The position numbers and the translations under genes are program-made. From an uncultured Oscillibacter sp. (lineage in GTDB: Bacteria > Bacillota > Clostridia > Oscillospirales > Oscillospiraceae), in the NCBI GenBank assembly GCA_910579435.1, contig CAJTVF010000025.1, positions 1 to 34,269 on the forward strand: a DNA stretch of 34,269 nt, written 5' to 3'. Positions 5,734 to 14,179 of this stretch are shown piece after piece; the stretch's first letter is position 1, and the number at the start of each line of letters is the position of its first letter. Below the pieces are notes generated by a model, which did no database searches, was not told the origin of the DNA, and saw nothing but the letters and a program-made list of their open reading frames with translations.

Positions 5734-6579
5734 TCAGGAGTATTTCCGGTCCAGAATCGCGATCACGTCGGCAATGGCCCCCTCCCGGGCGTCGCAGACC
5801 ACCGTGGCCCCGGACTCCCGGACGGCGGCGGAGGCGTTGGCGGGGGCGAAGCCCTCGGCGGCGGCATGGAGCATGGAGAGGTCGTTGGCCTCGTCCCCGG
5901 CGCAGTAGACATGCTCCATGGAGATCCCCAGCCGGGCGGCCAGGCGGCGGATCATGCCGCCCTTGCTGGCTCCCTGAATGGTCATCTCCAGCAGGTGGGA
6001 CACGGAGAAAATCAGCTCGTAATCCTCCGCCCAGCCCTGTTCGGTGAGGAAGGCCAGAACCCCCTCCAGGGTCTCGTGGTCCGCCTCGAAGAGGAGCTTC
6101 CCCAGAGGCAGGGGCACCTCCGGCAGGGAGGGAGCCTCCGTGAGGGAGACGTGGGTCATGTGCTCGTGCTGGCGGGAAATGGCGTTGGGGCGGACCACGT
6201 GGATCACGTTGTCAATGTGGTACGCCTCCACCGCCACGGAGGGAAAGCGGTCCAGCACCGCCTGACCCCGCTGCCGGGCCTGGTCGTCCAGCAGGGCGGC
6301 GTCCAGGTATTCGCCCTTTTCAAAGTCATAGATGGCCGCGCCGTTGCACACCACGCCGGGGGCGTTCATGGGCACGTCCCCCGCGTGGCGGAGGAAGGCG
6401 GGAAGGGCCCGGCCCGTAGCGATGGCGAAACGGCCCCCCTGGGCCATAAAGTACTTCAGGGCCTCCCGGTTCCGCTCCGGCAGGGGCGGCACCGGCGCGC
6501 CGGTGCGGAGGGAGTCCTCCGTGTAGAGAAGCGTGTTGTCAAAGTCGCTGGCCAGCAGCACGCCGTCAAATTTTCCCAT
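5734..6579 (-). CDS. HAD-superfamily hydrolase, Cof/YidA-like sugar-phosphate phosphatase type
   Basis: 281 residues. Motif I DFDNTLL (about residues 11-17) carries the nucleophile and acid aspartates. A C2-type cap is indicated by length and by the middle region. Motif III/IV is represented by KGGMIRRLAARLGI and GDEANDLSML near residues 217-250. Such enzymes dephosphorylate sugar phosphates, nucleotides or cofactors; the substrate cannot be read. The ATG at 6579 has AAGGAG about 8 bases upstream; longer in-frame starts do not. It follows the pseudo-ATPase gene by 14 bases and is probably co-transcribed with it. Confidence 0.9.
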   Translation of the reverse strand: MGKFDGVLLASDFDNTLLYTEDSLRTGAPVPPLPERNREALKYFMAQGGRFAIATGRALPAFLRHAGDVPMNAPGVVCNGAAIYDFEKGEYLDAALLDDQARQRGQAVLDRFPSVAVEAYHIDNVIHVVRPNAISRQHEHMTHVSLTEAPSLPEVPLPLGKLLFEADHETLEGVLAFLTEQGWAEDYELIFSVSHLLEMTIQGASKGGMIRRLAARLGISMEHVYCAGDEANDLSMLHAAAEGFAPANASAAVRESGATVVCDAREGAIADVIAILDRKYS

Positions 6580-6593
6580 AAAAGCAACTCCTT

Positions 6594-8708
6594 TTAATAT
6601 CGCCCCGTCCAGTCCGCCATAAGTAGCACCGGCAGGGTCCACAGCAGCAGGAAAGCCTCCAGCGCCAGGGGGTTCAGCAGCTCATAGGCCCCCAGGCTGG
6701 TAAGGTAAAAGGTCAGCAGGGTCCCCGCCCAGCTTCCCAGCAGCGAGATGGCCGCCGCACGGCGTACCGCCTTGCAGAGCCGGAGGCTTCCCGCCACCGT
6801 CTCCGCGTAGGGCAGCAGCCCCTCCCGGAACAGCAGGGCCCGGGGCAGGTCCCGGTCCTTTTCCGCCTCGCTGAGGGCGATCCGCTCCGAGAGGCCGGGG
6901 TATTCCATGTGTACGCCCCGGCTGAACTTCCGCTTGATAAGGGAGGGGGTGATGTTGGGGTCCCGGGAGGCCAGGATGGGCTGGATGCGGCTGCGCTGCA
7001 TCATCTTCATGGCGAAGTCCACGTTCTCCGAAGGGCTGTACTTCACGGCGAAGGCCGCCGCCAGCTCCTTGTCCACCGCCAGGAACACGCCGGTGCGCAG
7101 GTTCACGTCCGCCGGCAGCCTCACGTTCATCTTCCGCATGAAGGAGGCGCCGCCCATCAGCACGGATTCGCCCTTGATGGTCCCGGACCAGCCGCCCTCC
7201 TCGTAAAAGCTGAAATCGTCCACCTTCTCATAGCGGCCCCCCTCGCTGCGGACCAGATTGTTAAAGAGCCGCTCCAGCCCGGACCCGGCGGCCCGGGCCA
7301 TGGACGCCGCCAGGGAGACGGCCCGCTCCTGGGTTTCGGCGTAGAGCTTCCGCCCGTTGAGCTGGACGGCGCCCGGGGGAAAGAGGTCCCCGTCGGTGAC
7401 GATCATCCGCCGCTGGGCGCTGATCTTCTGGGCCCCGGACCAGCCCGCCACGGCGCAGCCGGTCCTTTGCAGGTGCTCCGACAGCTTGGACCAGGGCAGG
7501 GCCCAGCACAGGGGCAGGGAGAAGGTGGCCGCCGCCGGGAGGATGGCGGAGAGGTTCAGCAGGAAGTCCCCGCCCCGCTCCTGCCCCGCAGAGCTCAGGC
7601 CCGCGAAGACTAGGGCCGCCGCCAGAAAGGCGGGCAGCAGCGCCGTCTGCCAGAGGGTGGCCGCGTCGCTCCGGGCGGCGGTGGTGAAGAAGCCGGGGAC
7701 GGAGCCCCGCTGCTTGCAGGCCCCCTGGGGGGTGTTGGTGACAAGGTAAGGCGGGTCTTCGTCCAGGGACGCGGCCCGGAGCATGTCGTAGTTCCCCTTG
7801 CTCTCCCGGCGGACGCCCCACTGGGCGAAGACCAGCCCCAGGCAGCTGACGGAGGCGTAGGGCATGACCTCGCCGGGCTGTCCGCCCAGAAGCCGGGCGG
7901 CGCAGTCCGCCGCCGAGGCCAGGGCGGAGAGGGACACCAGCAGCTCCGCCACGCAGCGGCGGCGCAGCAGCATGCCGAAGCCCTTGAGAAACACATGGCG
8001 GCACAGCAGCGCCGTCAGCCCCAGGCAGGCGAGCAGGACCACGCACTGGACCTCCCGGTTCCCGGACCAGTAGGGCACCTTCATCTGATACCGCTCCAGA
8101 AGCAGGAACAGCGTGGGGGGCAGGGCCGTGACCAGGGGCAGGACCACCGTATGCTTCCGGCGGATATAGAGCTGCCGGGCGTCGTGAGCCGCCTCCCAGA
8201 GGGTGGGCTCAGGGCCGATGGGCTCCGGGTCGGGCTCGGGCTCCGGTTCCGGCGGCGGGGGGAGGGACTCCGTCTCCTCCAGGGGCTTGCGGGAAAACAG
8301 GCCCCGTTTCGGGGGCAGAAGGGGCTCCTTTGCCTCCTCCATCACCGCGTCCACGGTGCTGCCCACCACGTCCTCCAGGGAGATGGGCCGGGGGTGGGGA
8401 ATGTTCAGCCGGGCCACGTCCGCCTCCGCCGCCCTCTCGGCCTCCTGGAGGGGGTCCGGGGCGGGAGGGGGCTCCGGCGGCGGGGGAGGCTCCGGAGGCG
8501 CTTCCTCCGCCGGGGGTTCGGGAACGGGCGGCGCTTCCGGCTCCTTCGCCGGAGCGGGCTCCTCCGGGGGGGCGGGGGGCTTGGCGGGAGCTTCGGCATC
8601 CCGAAGCAGGTGGTGCTCCAGGCTGCCGCCGTACTCCGCCAGGATTTCCTCCAGGGAATAATCCTCCTCCGGGGCCGGGGCGTTGGGGTTGTTGTCCTTC
8701 GGGGTCAT
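6594..8708 (-). CDS. Degenerate P-type-ATPase-like membrane protein with a proline/glutamate-rich cytoplasmic N-terminus
   Basis: 704 residues. Residues 1-180 are a low-complexity Pro/Glu/Ala region. Four hydrophobic segments follow (about 188-300), then a short loop, two more segments, a large soluble part and two final segments (about 650-700). This order is that of P1-type ATPases: a PLCWALP segment sits where CPCALGL-like motifs occur, MIVTDGDLFPPG (D439, D441) sits where the phosphorylation loop DKTGT would be, GTIKGESVLMGG matches the N-domain glycine motif, and ILASRDPNIT stands in for TGDN. The KTGT residues, the TGE motif of the actuator domain and the GDGxND hinge are missing, so ATP-driven transport is unlikely. 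Inferred role: non-catalytic sensor or scaffold. SD AAGGAGGG precedes the ATG; it lies between rlmB and the HAD gene. Confidence 0.7.
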   Translation of the reverse strand: MTPKDNNPNAPAPEEDYSLEEILAEYGGSLEHHLLRDAEAPAKPPAPPEEPAPAKEPEAPPVPEPPAEEAPPEPPPPPEPPPAPDPLQEAERAAEADVARLNIPHPRPISLEDVVGSTVDAVMEEAKEPLLPPKRGLFSRKPLEETESLPPPPEPEPEPDPEPIGPEPTLWEAAHDARQLYIRRKHTVVLPLVTALPPTLFLLLERYQMKVPYWSGNREVQCVVLLACLGLTALLCRHVFLKGFGMLLRRRCVAELLVSLSALASAADCAARLLGGQPGEVMPYASVSCLGLVFAQWGVRRESKGNYDMLRAASLDEDPPYLVTNTPQGACKQRGSVPGFFTTAARSDAATLWQTALLPAFLAAALVFAGLSSAGQERGGDFLLNLSAILPAAATFSLPLCWALPWSKLSEHLQRTGCAVAGWSGAQKISAQRRMIVTDGDLFPPGAVQLNGRKLYAETQERAVSLAASMARAAGSGLERLFNNLVRSEGGRYEKVDDFSFYEEGGWSGTIKGESVLMGGASFMRKMNVRLPADVNLRTGVFLAVDKELAAAFAVKYSPSENVDFAMKMMQRSRIQPILASRDPNITPSLIKRKFSRGVHMEYPGLSERIALSEAEKDRDLPRALLFREGLLPYAETVAGSLRLCKAVRRAAAISLLGSWAGTLLTFYLTSLGAYELLNPLALEAFLLLWTLPVLLMADWTGRY

Positions 8709-8743
8709 GGGGTTTCCCTCCTTAGGAAAGGGATAAAAGATCG

Positions 8744-9505
8744 TTACAGCCGCTGCCGCACGGCCTCATAGAGCAGGATCGCCGCGGCGGCGGAGGCGTT
8801 CAGGGAATTCAGCTTTCCCCGCATGGGGATGCTGACGAGAAAGTCGCAGCGCTCGGACACCAGGCGGCCCATGCCGCTGCCCTCGCTGCCGATGACGATG
8901 GCGGCGGGGCCCTTGAGGTCCGCGTCATAGAGGGAGGTGGTCCCGTCCGCCGCCGTGCCGAAGACCCAGACGCCCTGCTTTTTTAAATCGTCCAGCAGGG
9001 CCGGAAGGTTGGGCACCCGGGCCACGGGCACGTGGGCCACAGCCCCGGCGGAGGTCTTGGCCACCACCGCCGTCAGCCCGGCGCTGCGGCGCTTGGGGAT
9101 GACGACGCCGTGGGCCCCGGCGCACTCCGCCGTGCGGATGACGGCCCCCAGGTTATGGGGGTCCGACAGCTCGTCGCAGACCACCAGCAGGGGGGCCTCC
9201 CCCTTGTCCGCCGCCGCCTGGAGAATGTCCTCCACGCTGGCGTACTCCCGGACGGAGCTGAGGGCAATGACCCCCTGGTGGGCGTGGGTGCGGCTCATGG
9301 CGTCCAGCTTCCGCTTGTCCGCCTCCACCACCACCGCCCCGGCGGAGCGGGCCTTGGAGGCGATATGGCCCAGGGTCTTGTCCGTTTCGCCCTTCTGGAG
9401 GTAGATTTTATCAATGGCCGTCCCGGCCCGCAGGGCCTCGATGACGGCGTTCCGGCCCTCAATGACGCCGTCGGCCTCGGGGGCGGGGAATTTGCGCTCG
9501 TCCAT
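8744..9505 (-). CDS. rlmB: RNA 2'-O-ribose methyltransferase, TrmH/RlmB family (SPOUT)
   Basis: 253 residues. The N-terminal substrate-binding domain carries the EGRNAVIEAL motif near residue 18. SPOUT motif 1 is DELSDPHNLGAVIRTAE, motif 2 is IVIGSEGSGM, and motif 3 is SLNASAAAAILLYEA, which forms the SAM-binding knot. RlmB methylates G2251 of 23S rRNA in E. coli; other family members act on tRNA, so the exact target is inferred. The ATG at 9505 follows GGAAGGAA; a longer reading to 9571 runs through the promoter. First gene of a minus-strand unit, divergent from ftsH. Confidence 0.9.
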   Translation of the reverse strand: MDERKFPAPEADGVIEGRNAVIEALRAGTAIDKIYLQKGETDKTLGHIASKARSAGAVVVEADKRKLDAMSRTHAHQGVIALSSVREYASVEDILQAAADKGEAPLLVVCDELSDPHNLGAVIRTAECAGAHGVVIPKRRSAGLTAVVAKTSAGAVAHVPVARVPNLPALLDDLKKQGVWVFGTAADGTTSLYDADLKGPAAIVIGSEGSGMGRLVSERCDFLVSIPMRGKLNSLNASAAAAILLYEAVRQRL

Positions 9506-9561
9506 AGGGAGTTCCTTCCCGGCCGGGGAACCGGCCTGAAAATTTTGTCGATACATTCCAC

Positions 9562-9570
9562 AGTATACCA
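9562..9570 (-). promoter_or_regulatory. Extended -10 promoter of rlmB
   Basis: Minus strand TGGTATACT: extended -10 TATACT. The -35 region (TTTATT at 17 bases) is weak. Confidence 0.45.
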
Positions 9571-9622
9571 TAACCCGGAAGGATAATAAAGCGGGAATTT
9601 ACAGAAACTTCATGAAACCTTC

Positions 9623-9651
9623 TTGTGACTTTCCGGGTTCTGTGTTATACT
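9623..9651 (+). promoter_or_regulatory. Promoter of ftsH
   Basis: -35 TTGTGA, 17-base spacer, -10 TATACT. Transcription would start about 68 bases before the ftsH ATG; the SD AAAGGAG is at 9708-9714. Confidence 0.65.
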
Positions 9652-9725
9652 GCGATATAATTTCGCCGGGTTTCACGCACTGACGGATACCGTGCGCTTT
9701 TCTTTAGAAAGGAGCAACTTCATAC

Positions 9726-11909
9726 ATGGACCAAAACAACAACAAAAAGAAGCCGGACCAGAACAAAAACAGCAACTGGCGGGGCTTTATCCACCTGATT
9801 TGCTGGGCCGTGCTGCTGGCGGTGCTGGTGAGCTACGCCACCACCTACATGACCAGCATGGGCCACCAGGCCAGCTCCGTGGAGCTGGAGTACAGCGAGT
9901 TTCTGGACATGCTGGACTTCGGAAAGGTCGCCGGGGTGGACTTTGACAACAGCGAATCCATCCTCATCATCACCCCGGTGGACGGCTATGTCTACACCAA
10001 CAGCGAGGGGATGGAATACACCAAATCCACCCGGGAGGACGGCTCCGCCGTTTACACCCACGTGGACGGGGAAGGACGGGAGATGAAGCTGTCCCTGGAG
10101 CTTTTCACCGTCCAGCTCCAGTCCTACGACGCCATTGTGGAGCACATCCGCTCCCTGGGCGGGGAGAGGGTCCGCATCAACCAGGACTATCAGCCCCCCA
10201 TGAGCCCTATCCTGCTGTTCCTGGTGAACCTGGCCCCCTTCTTCATCATCATCCTGGTAATGAGCCTGGTGATGAACTGGATGGCGAAAAAGGGCATGGG
10301 CGGCATCGGAGGCATCGGCGGCGTGGGCAAATCCAACGCCAAGGTCTACATGGAGAAGTCCACCGGCGTCACCTTCCGGGACGTGGCGGGCCAGGACGAG
10401 GCCAAGGAGTCCCTGACGGAGATCATTGACTTCCTCCACAATCCCGGGAAGTACACGGAGATCGGCGCGAAGCTGCCCAAGGGCGCCCTGCTGGTGGGCC
10501 CTCCGGGCACCGGCAAAACATTGCTTGCCAAGGCCGTGGCCGGGGAAGCGGGGGTCCCCTTCTTCTCCATCTCCGGCTCTGACTTTGTGGAGATGTTCGT
10601 GGGCGTGGGCGCCTCCCGGGTCCGGGACCTCTTTAAGGAGGCGTCCAAGGTCGCCCCCTGCATCGTCTTCATCGACGAGATCGACACCATCGGCAAATCC
10701 CGGGACAACCGCATGGGCGGCAACGACGAGCGGGAGCAGACCTTAAACCAGCTTCTGGCGGAGATGGACGGCTTCGACCCCACCAAGGGCGTCATCCTCC
10801 TGGCGGCCACCAACCGCCCGGAGGTGCTGGACCAGGCCCTCCTCCGCCCGGGCCGGTTTGACCGCCGCATCACCATCGACCGGCCCAACCTGGCGGGGCG
10901 CATTGCAACGCTGGAGGTCCACACCCGGAACATCAAGCTGGGAGAGGATGTGGATCTGAAAAAGGTGGCTCTGGCCACGGCGGGCTGCGTGGGCGCGGAC
11001 CTCGCCAACCTGGTGAACGAGGCGGCCCTCCGGGCCGTGCGGAAGGGCCGGAAGCTGGTGAGCCAGGAGGACATGCTGGCCGCTTTCGAGCTGGTCATCG
11101 CCGGCACGGAGAAAAAGGGCAGCGTCCTGACGGAGTTCGAGAAAAAGCTGGTGGCCTATCACGAGGTGGGCCACGCCATGGTGGCCTATAAGCAGAAGAA
11201 CACCGAGCCGGTGCAGAAAATCACCATCGTCCCCCACACCCAGGGCTCCCTGGGCTATACCCTGCTGATGCCCGAGGAGGACAAGACGGAGCTCAGGACC
11301 AAGGAAGAGCTGATGGCGAAGATCACCGTCTCCATGGGCGGCCGGGCCGCCGAGGAGGTGGTGATGGACACCATGACCAACGGCGCGTCCCAGGATATTC
11401 AGGACGCGACGAACGTGGCCCGGAATATGGTGGCCATGTTCGGCATGAGCGAGGAGTTCGGCATGATGGCCCTGGCCTCCCGGCGGAACCAGTACCTGGA
11501 CGGGGGCTACGGTATGGACTGCGCCCAGGACACCGCCGCCCGGATGGATAAGGCCGTGAAGGTCCTGCTGGACGAGGCGTACAAGACCGCCGTGGAGGTC
11601 ATCCGGGAGAACCGGGAGGACATGGACAAGGTGGTGGCGTACCTCCTGGAGAAGGAGACCATCACCGGCGCGGAGATGGTGGCCATCATTGAGGGCCGGG
11701 ACCCGGCCCTGGTGGAAAGCCCCTATGCCTCCACCCGCCCGGCGGAGATCGAGCCGGCGGCGAAGAAGGTGCATATGATTTCCGAGAAGATTCTGGCCCC
11801 CGGGGAGGCGGAAGCCGCCCCGAAGCCGGAGGAGGCCCCTGCGGCGGAGGCTGCGGAGCCGTCCCCTGAAACGGAAACGGATGGAGAGGAGAGCCGGGAT
11901 GATCCGTAA
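9726..11909 (+). CDS. ftsH: ATP-dependent zinc metalloprotease FtsH
   Basis: 727 residues. It unfolds and degrades membrane and unstable cytosolic proteins, acting as a hexamer in the membrane. Transmembrane helices lie at about 20-42 and 160-183, with an extracytoplasmic domain between them. AAA motifs: Walker A GPPGTGKT (about 258-265), Walker B IVFIDEID (about 312-319), and the arginine-finger region ATNRPEVLDQALLRPGRFD. The protease site is H479-EVG-H483, with the third zinc ligand in GASQDIQDAT near 556. The C-terminal 50 residues are a Pro/Ala/Glu-rich tail. The SD is 11 bases from the ATG, which is rather long. Its end overlaps the GNAT gene by 11 bases. Confidence 0.97.
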   Translation: MDQNNNKKKPDQNKNSNWRGFIHLICWAVLLAVLVSYATTYMTSMGHQASSVELEYSEFLDMLDFGKVAGVDFDNSESILIITPVDGYVYTNSEGMEYTKSTREDGSAVYTHVDGEGREMKLSLELFTVQLQSYDAIVEHIRSLGGERVRINQDYQPPMSPILLFLVNLAPFFIIILVMSLVMNWMAKKGMGGIGGIGGVGKSNAKVYMEKSTGVTFRDVAGQDEAKESLTEIIDFLHNPGKYTEIGAKLPKGALLVGPPGTGKTLLAKAVAGEAGVPFFSISGSDFVEMFVGVGASRVRDLFKEASKVAPCIVFIDEIDTIGKSRDNRMGGNDEREQTLNQLLAEMDGFDPTKGVILLAATNRPEVLDQALLRPGRFDRRITIDRPNLAGRIATLEVHTRNIKLGEDVDLKKVALATAGCVGADLANLVNEAALRAVRKGRKLVSQEDMLAAFELVIAGTEKKGSVLTEFEKKLVAYHEVGHAMVAYKQKNTEPVQKITIVPHTQGSLGYTLLMPEEDKTELRTKEELMAKITVSMGGRAAEEVVMDTMTNGASQDIQDATNVARNMVAMFGMSEEFGMMALASRRNQYLDGGYGMDCAQDTAARMDKAVKVLLDEAYKTAVEVIRENREDMDKVVAYLLEKETITGAEMVAIIEGRDPALVESPYASTRPAEIEPAAKKVHMISEKILAPGEAEAAPKPEEAPAAEAAEPSPETETDGEESRDDP

Positions 11910-12417
11910 AGCCGCCGCCGCCGACCTGCCTGGGATCGGCGCGATTTACGAGGCCATTTTCGACCGGGAGGACCAGGGGCCTGTTTACACCAACTGGCTC
12001 CGGGGGAGCTATCCCACCACGGAGGACGCCCGCGAGGCTCTGGAGGCCGGGACCCTCTACGTGGGAGAGGAGGGCGGCGCGCTCTGGGGCGTGGTGAACC
12101 TCAACGGGATTCAGCTTCCCGAGTACGGCAAAATTCCCTGGTCCATTCCGGCGGAGCGGGAGGAGGTGGGGGTGATTCACACCCTCTGCATCCACCCGGC
12201 CCAGTCCGGGAAGGGCTATGCCAAGCGGATGGCGGCGTTTTGTGAGGAGACCGCCCGGGCCCAGGGAAAAACCGTTATCCGCCTGGACACCTGGGAGGGG
12301 AACGCCCCCGCCAACCGCCTGTATCCCTCCATCGGCTACCGCTTCGCCGGGGGAACGGAATTTTTCTTTCACGGATACATCCACGAGATTTTGAACTGTT
12401 ACGAGAAGAAGCTGTAA
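11899..12417 (+). CDS. GNAT-family N-acetyltransferase
   Basis: 172 residues. The acetyl-CoA loop is HPAQSGKGYAKRM (about 99-111) with the preceding strand VIHTLCI; the C-terminal half has NRLYPSIGYRFAGG, a typical GNAT motif B. The substrate is unknown. I chose the ATG at 11899 because AGAGGAG lies 7 bases before it; the upstream ATG at 11881 has no such site. Start and coupling overlap the ftsH stop, so expression follows ftsH. Confidence 0.85.
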   Translation: MIRKAAAADLPGIGAIYEAIFDREDQGPVYTNWLRGSYPTTEDAREALEAGTLYVGEEGGALWGVVNLNGIQLPEYGKIPWSIPAEREEVGVIHTLCIHPAQSGKGYAKRMAAFCEETARAQGKTVIRLDTWEGNAPANRLYPSIGYRFAGGTEFFFHGYIHEILNCYEKKL

Positions 12418-12420
12418 AGG

Positions 12421-12459
12421 AACGCCCTTCGGTTCTTGACAACCGGGGGGCGTTTTTTT
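12421..12459 (+). terminator. Terminator after the ftsH-GNAT unit
   Basis: AACGCCC pairs with GGGCGTT, and within it CGGTT with AACCG around the loop CTTGAC; a run of seven T follows. It starts three bases after the GNAT stop codon. Confidence 0.8.
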
Positions 12460-12464
12460 ACAAT
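12436..12464 (+). promoter_or_regulatory. malQ promoter embedded in the preceding terminator
   Basis: -35 TTGACA, 17-base spacer, -10 TACAAT. The -35 lies in the terminator loop and the -10 begins with the last T of the T-run. This near-consensus promoter starts malQ transcription about 30 bases before its ATG. Confidence 0.7.
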
Positions 12465-12501
12465 GAGGGGGCACACTATTCATCATATGGAGGTTTTCTT
12501 T

Positions 12502-14031
12502 ATGAAACGTTCTGCGGGCATTCTGCTGCCCATTTTCTCCCTTCCCTCCGAGTACGGCATCGGCTCCCTGGGGGCGGAGGCCCGGGCCTTCGCCAATTTC
12601 CTCCAGGACGCGGGGCAGTCCTGGTGGCAGATTCTCCCCGTGGGCCCCGCCGGGGCCGGGGACTCTCCCTACGCCAGCGAGTCCACCTTCGCCGGGAATC
12701 CCCTGTTCATCGACCTGGACCTCCTGGCGAAGGACGGCCTTTTGACCGGGGAGGAGCTGGCCTCCGCTAAAATCCCCGCTGGGGACAAAATCGACTACGC
12801 CGCCCTGAAAAAGAGCCGGGAGCCCCTGCTCCGCAAGGCGTTTTCCCGGGTCAGCGGCGAGGCGGCGGAGGCCGCCCGGGCCTTTGCCGAGAGCCGTCCC
12901 TGGGTCCGGGAGTACGCCCTGTACCGGGCCGCGAAGCGGCATTTCGGAAATCTTCCCTGGTTCCAGTGGCCCGACGAGGGCCTCCGCCGCCACGAGCCGG
13001 AGGCCGTGGAGCGCTGGCGGGTGGAGCTGGCGGAGGAAACGGCCTTTGAGACCTGCGTCCAGCACTGGTTTTTCACCCAGTGGGCGGCGCTGAAAACCTA
13101 TGTCAACGACCTGGGGCTGGGCCTGATCGGGGACCTGCCTATCTACGTCTCCCTGGACTCCGCCGACGTGTGGAGCGAGCGGAAGGAGTTCCTTCTGGAC
13201 CAGGAGGGAAAGCCCTCCAAGGTGGCGGGGGTCCCGCCGGACTACTTCTCCGAGGACGGCCAGCTCTGGGGGAATCCCCTCTACGACTGGGCCGCCATGA
13301 AGCAAAACGGCTTCGGCTGGTGGATCCGCCGGGTGGAGGGGGCCTCCAGGCTCTTCGACGTCATCCGCATCGACCACTTCCGGGGGCTGGAGAGCTACTG
13401 GGCCGTCCCGGCGGAGGCGGAGACCGCCCGGGTAGGGACCTGGGAGAAGGGCCCCGGCATGGACCTTTTGGGGGTGCTGACCTCCTGGTTCCAGGGCATT
13501 TCCTTCATCGCCGAGGATTTGGGCATCCTGACGGAGGGGGTCCACCGGCTCCGGGAGGAGTCCGGACTGCCGGGAATGAAGGTGCTGGAGTTTGCCTTCT
13601 CCGACCCCTCCAACGCCTACCTGCCCCACAATTACCAGCCCAGCTGCGTCTGCTACACCGGCACCCACGACAACGACACCGCCGCCGGGTGGTACGCCTC
13701 CGCCCCGAAACGGGAACGGGATTTCGCTGAGAAATACCTGGGGGTCTCCGGGGCGGAGAACGTCCGGCGGGCCCTGCTCCGGGCGGGGCAGGGCAGTGTT
13801 GCCGGGCTGTTTGTGGCCCAGATGCAGGACTACCTGGGCCTTGGCGGCGAGAGCCGCATCAATGTCCCCGGCGTGGGCTCCGGCAACTGGCGCTGGCGGC
13901 TCCTGCCCGGCCAAATCACGGCGGAGCTGGCGGAGGAGATCCGTTCCATGACCTCCTTCTATGGCCGCTGCCCCTGGATTCCCGAGCCGGATGGGTCGGA
14001 AATGGGCGAATCCAATAATTCGAAAGGGTGA
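12502..14031 (+). CDS. malQ: 4-alpha-glucanotransferase (amylomaltase, GH77)
   Basis: 509 residues, normal family length. It transfers alpha-1,4-glucan segments between malto-oligosaccharides or glycogen chains, releasing glucose in the cytoplasm. Catalytic residues fit GH77: the nucleophile Asp291 in RIDHFRG, acid/base Glu338 in IAEDLG, and Asp390 in GTHDNDT. GDLPIYVSLDSADVW and PPDYFSEDGQLWGNP are family signatures. The ATG follows GGAGG by 8 bases. No other maltodextrin gene is nearby. Confidence 0.96.
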   Translation: MKRSAGILLPIFSLPSEYGIGSLGAEARAFANFLQDAGQSWWQILPVGPAGAGDSPYASESTFAGNPLFIDLDLLAKDGLLTGEELASAKIPAGDKIDYAALKKSREPLLRKAFSRVSGEAAEAARAFAESRPWVREYALYRAAKRHFGNLPWFQWPDEGLRRHEPEAVERWRVELAEETAFETCVQHWFFTQWAALKTYVNDLGLGLIGDLPIYVSLDSADVWSERKEFLLDQEGKPSKVAGVPPDYFSEDGQLWGNPLYDWAAMKQNGFGWWIRRVEGASRLFDVIRIDHFRGLESYWAVPAEAETARVGTWEKGPGMDLLGVLTSWFQGISFIAEDLGILTEGVHRLREESGLPGMKVLEFAFSDPSNAYLPHNYQPSCVCYTGTHDNDTAAGWYASAPKRERDFAEKYLGVSGAENVRRALLRAGQGSVAGLFVAQMQDYLGLGGESRINVPGVGSGNWRWRLLPGQITAELAEEIRSMTSFYGRCPWIPEPDGSEMGESNNSKG

Positions 14032-14039
14032 TTTTGTTT

Positions 14040-14073
14040 AAAACGCCAAAATTTTCCGCAAAATTTGCGTTTT
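14040..14073 (+). terminator. Terminator after malQ
   Basis: AAAACGC plus AAATTTT pairs with AAAATTTGCGTTTT, with a two-base bulge (CA) and loop CCGC. The AT-rich stem itself supplies the U-rich 3' arm. Confidence 0.6.
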
Positions 14074-14111
14074 GGTGATTCCGCCGATTTCCCGCGCACG
14101 CTCTTCACATA

Positions 14112-14117
14112 TATAAT
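14112..14117 (+). promoter_or_regulatory. -10 box upstream of the Na/Pi symporter gene
   Basis: Perfect TATAAT in the sequence CATATATAATG, about 63 bases before the ATG. No convincing -35 is seen at 16-18 bases. Confidence 0.4.
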
Positions 14118-14179
14118 GAAGCCGTCACATAAGATGGAGCGTCCGCCTTGGCGCGGACGCGGAAGTGAGGAGTTTCTGC

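Noticed and set aside
6594..8708. Functional metal-transporting P-type ATPase
   Set aside because: The DKTGT, TGE and GDGxND motifs needed for the phosphorylation cycle are absent.
11686..13914. Long open frame on the minus strand opposite the end of ftsH, the GNAT gene and malQ
   Set aside because: Its product is Gly/Pro/His/Arg-rich low-complexity sequence, as expected for the reverse frame of GC-rich genes. The opposite strand carries three well-identified enzymes.
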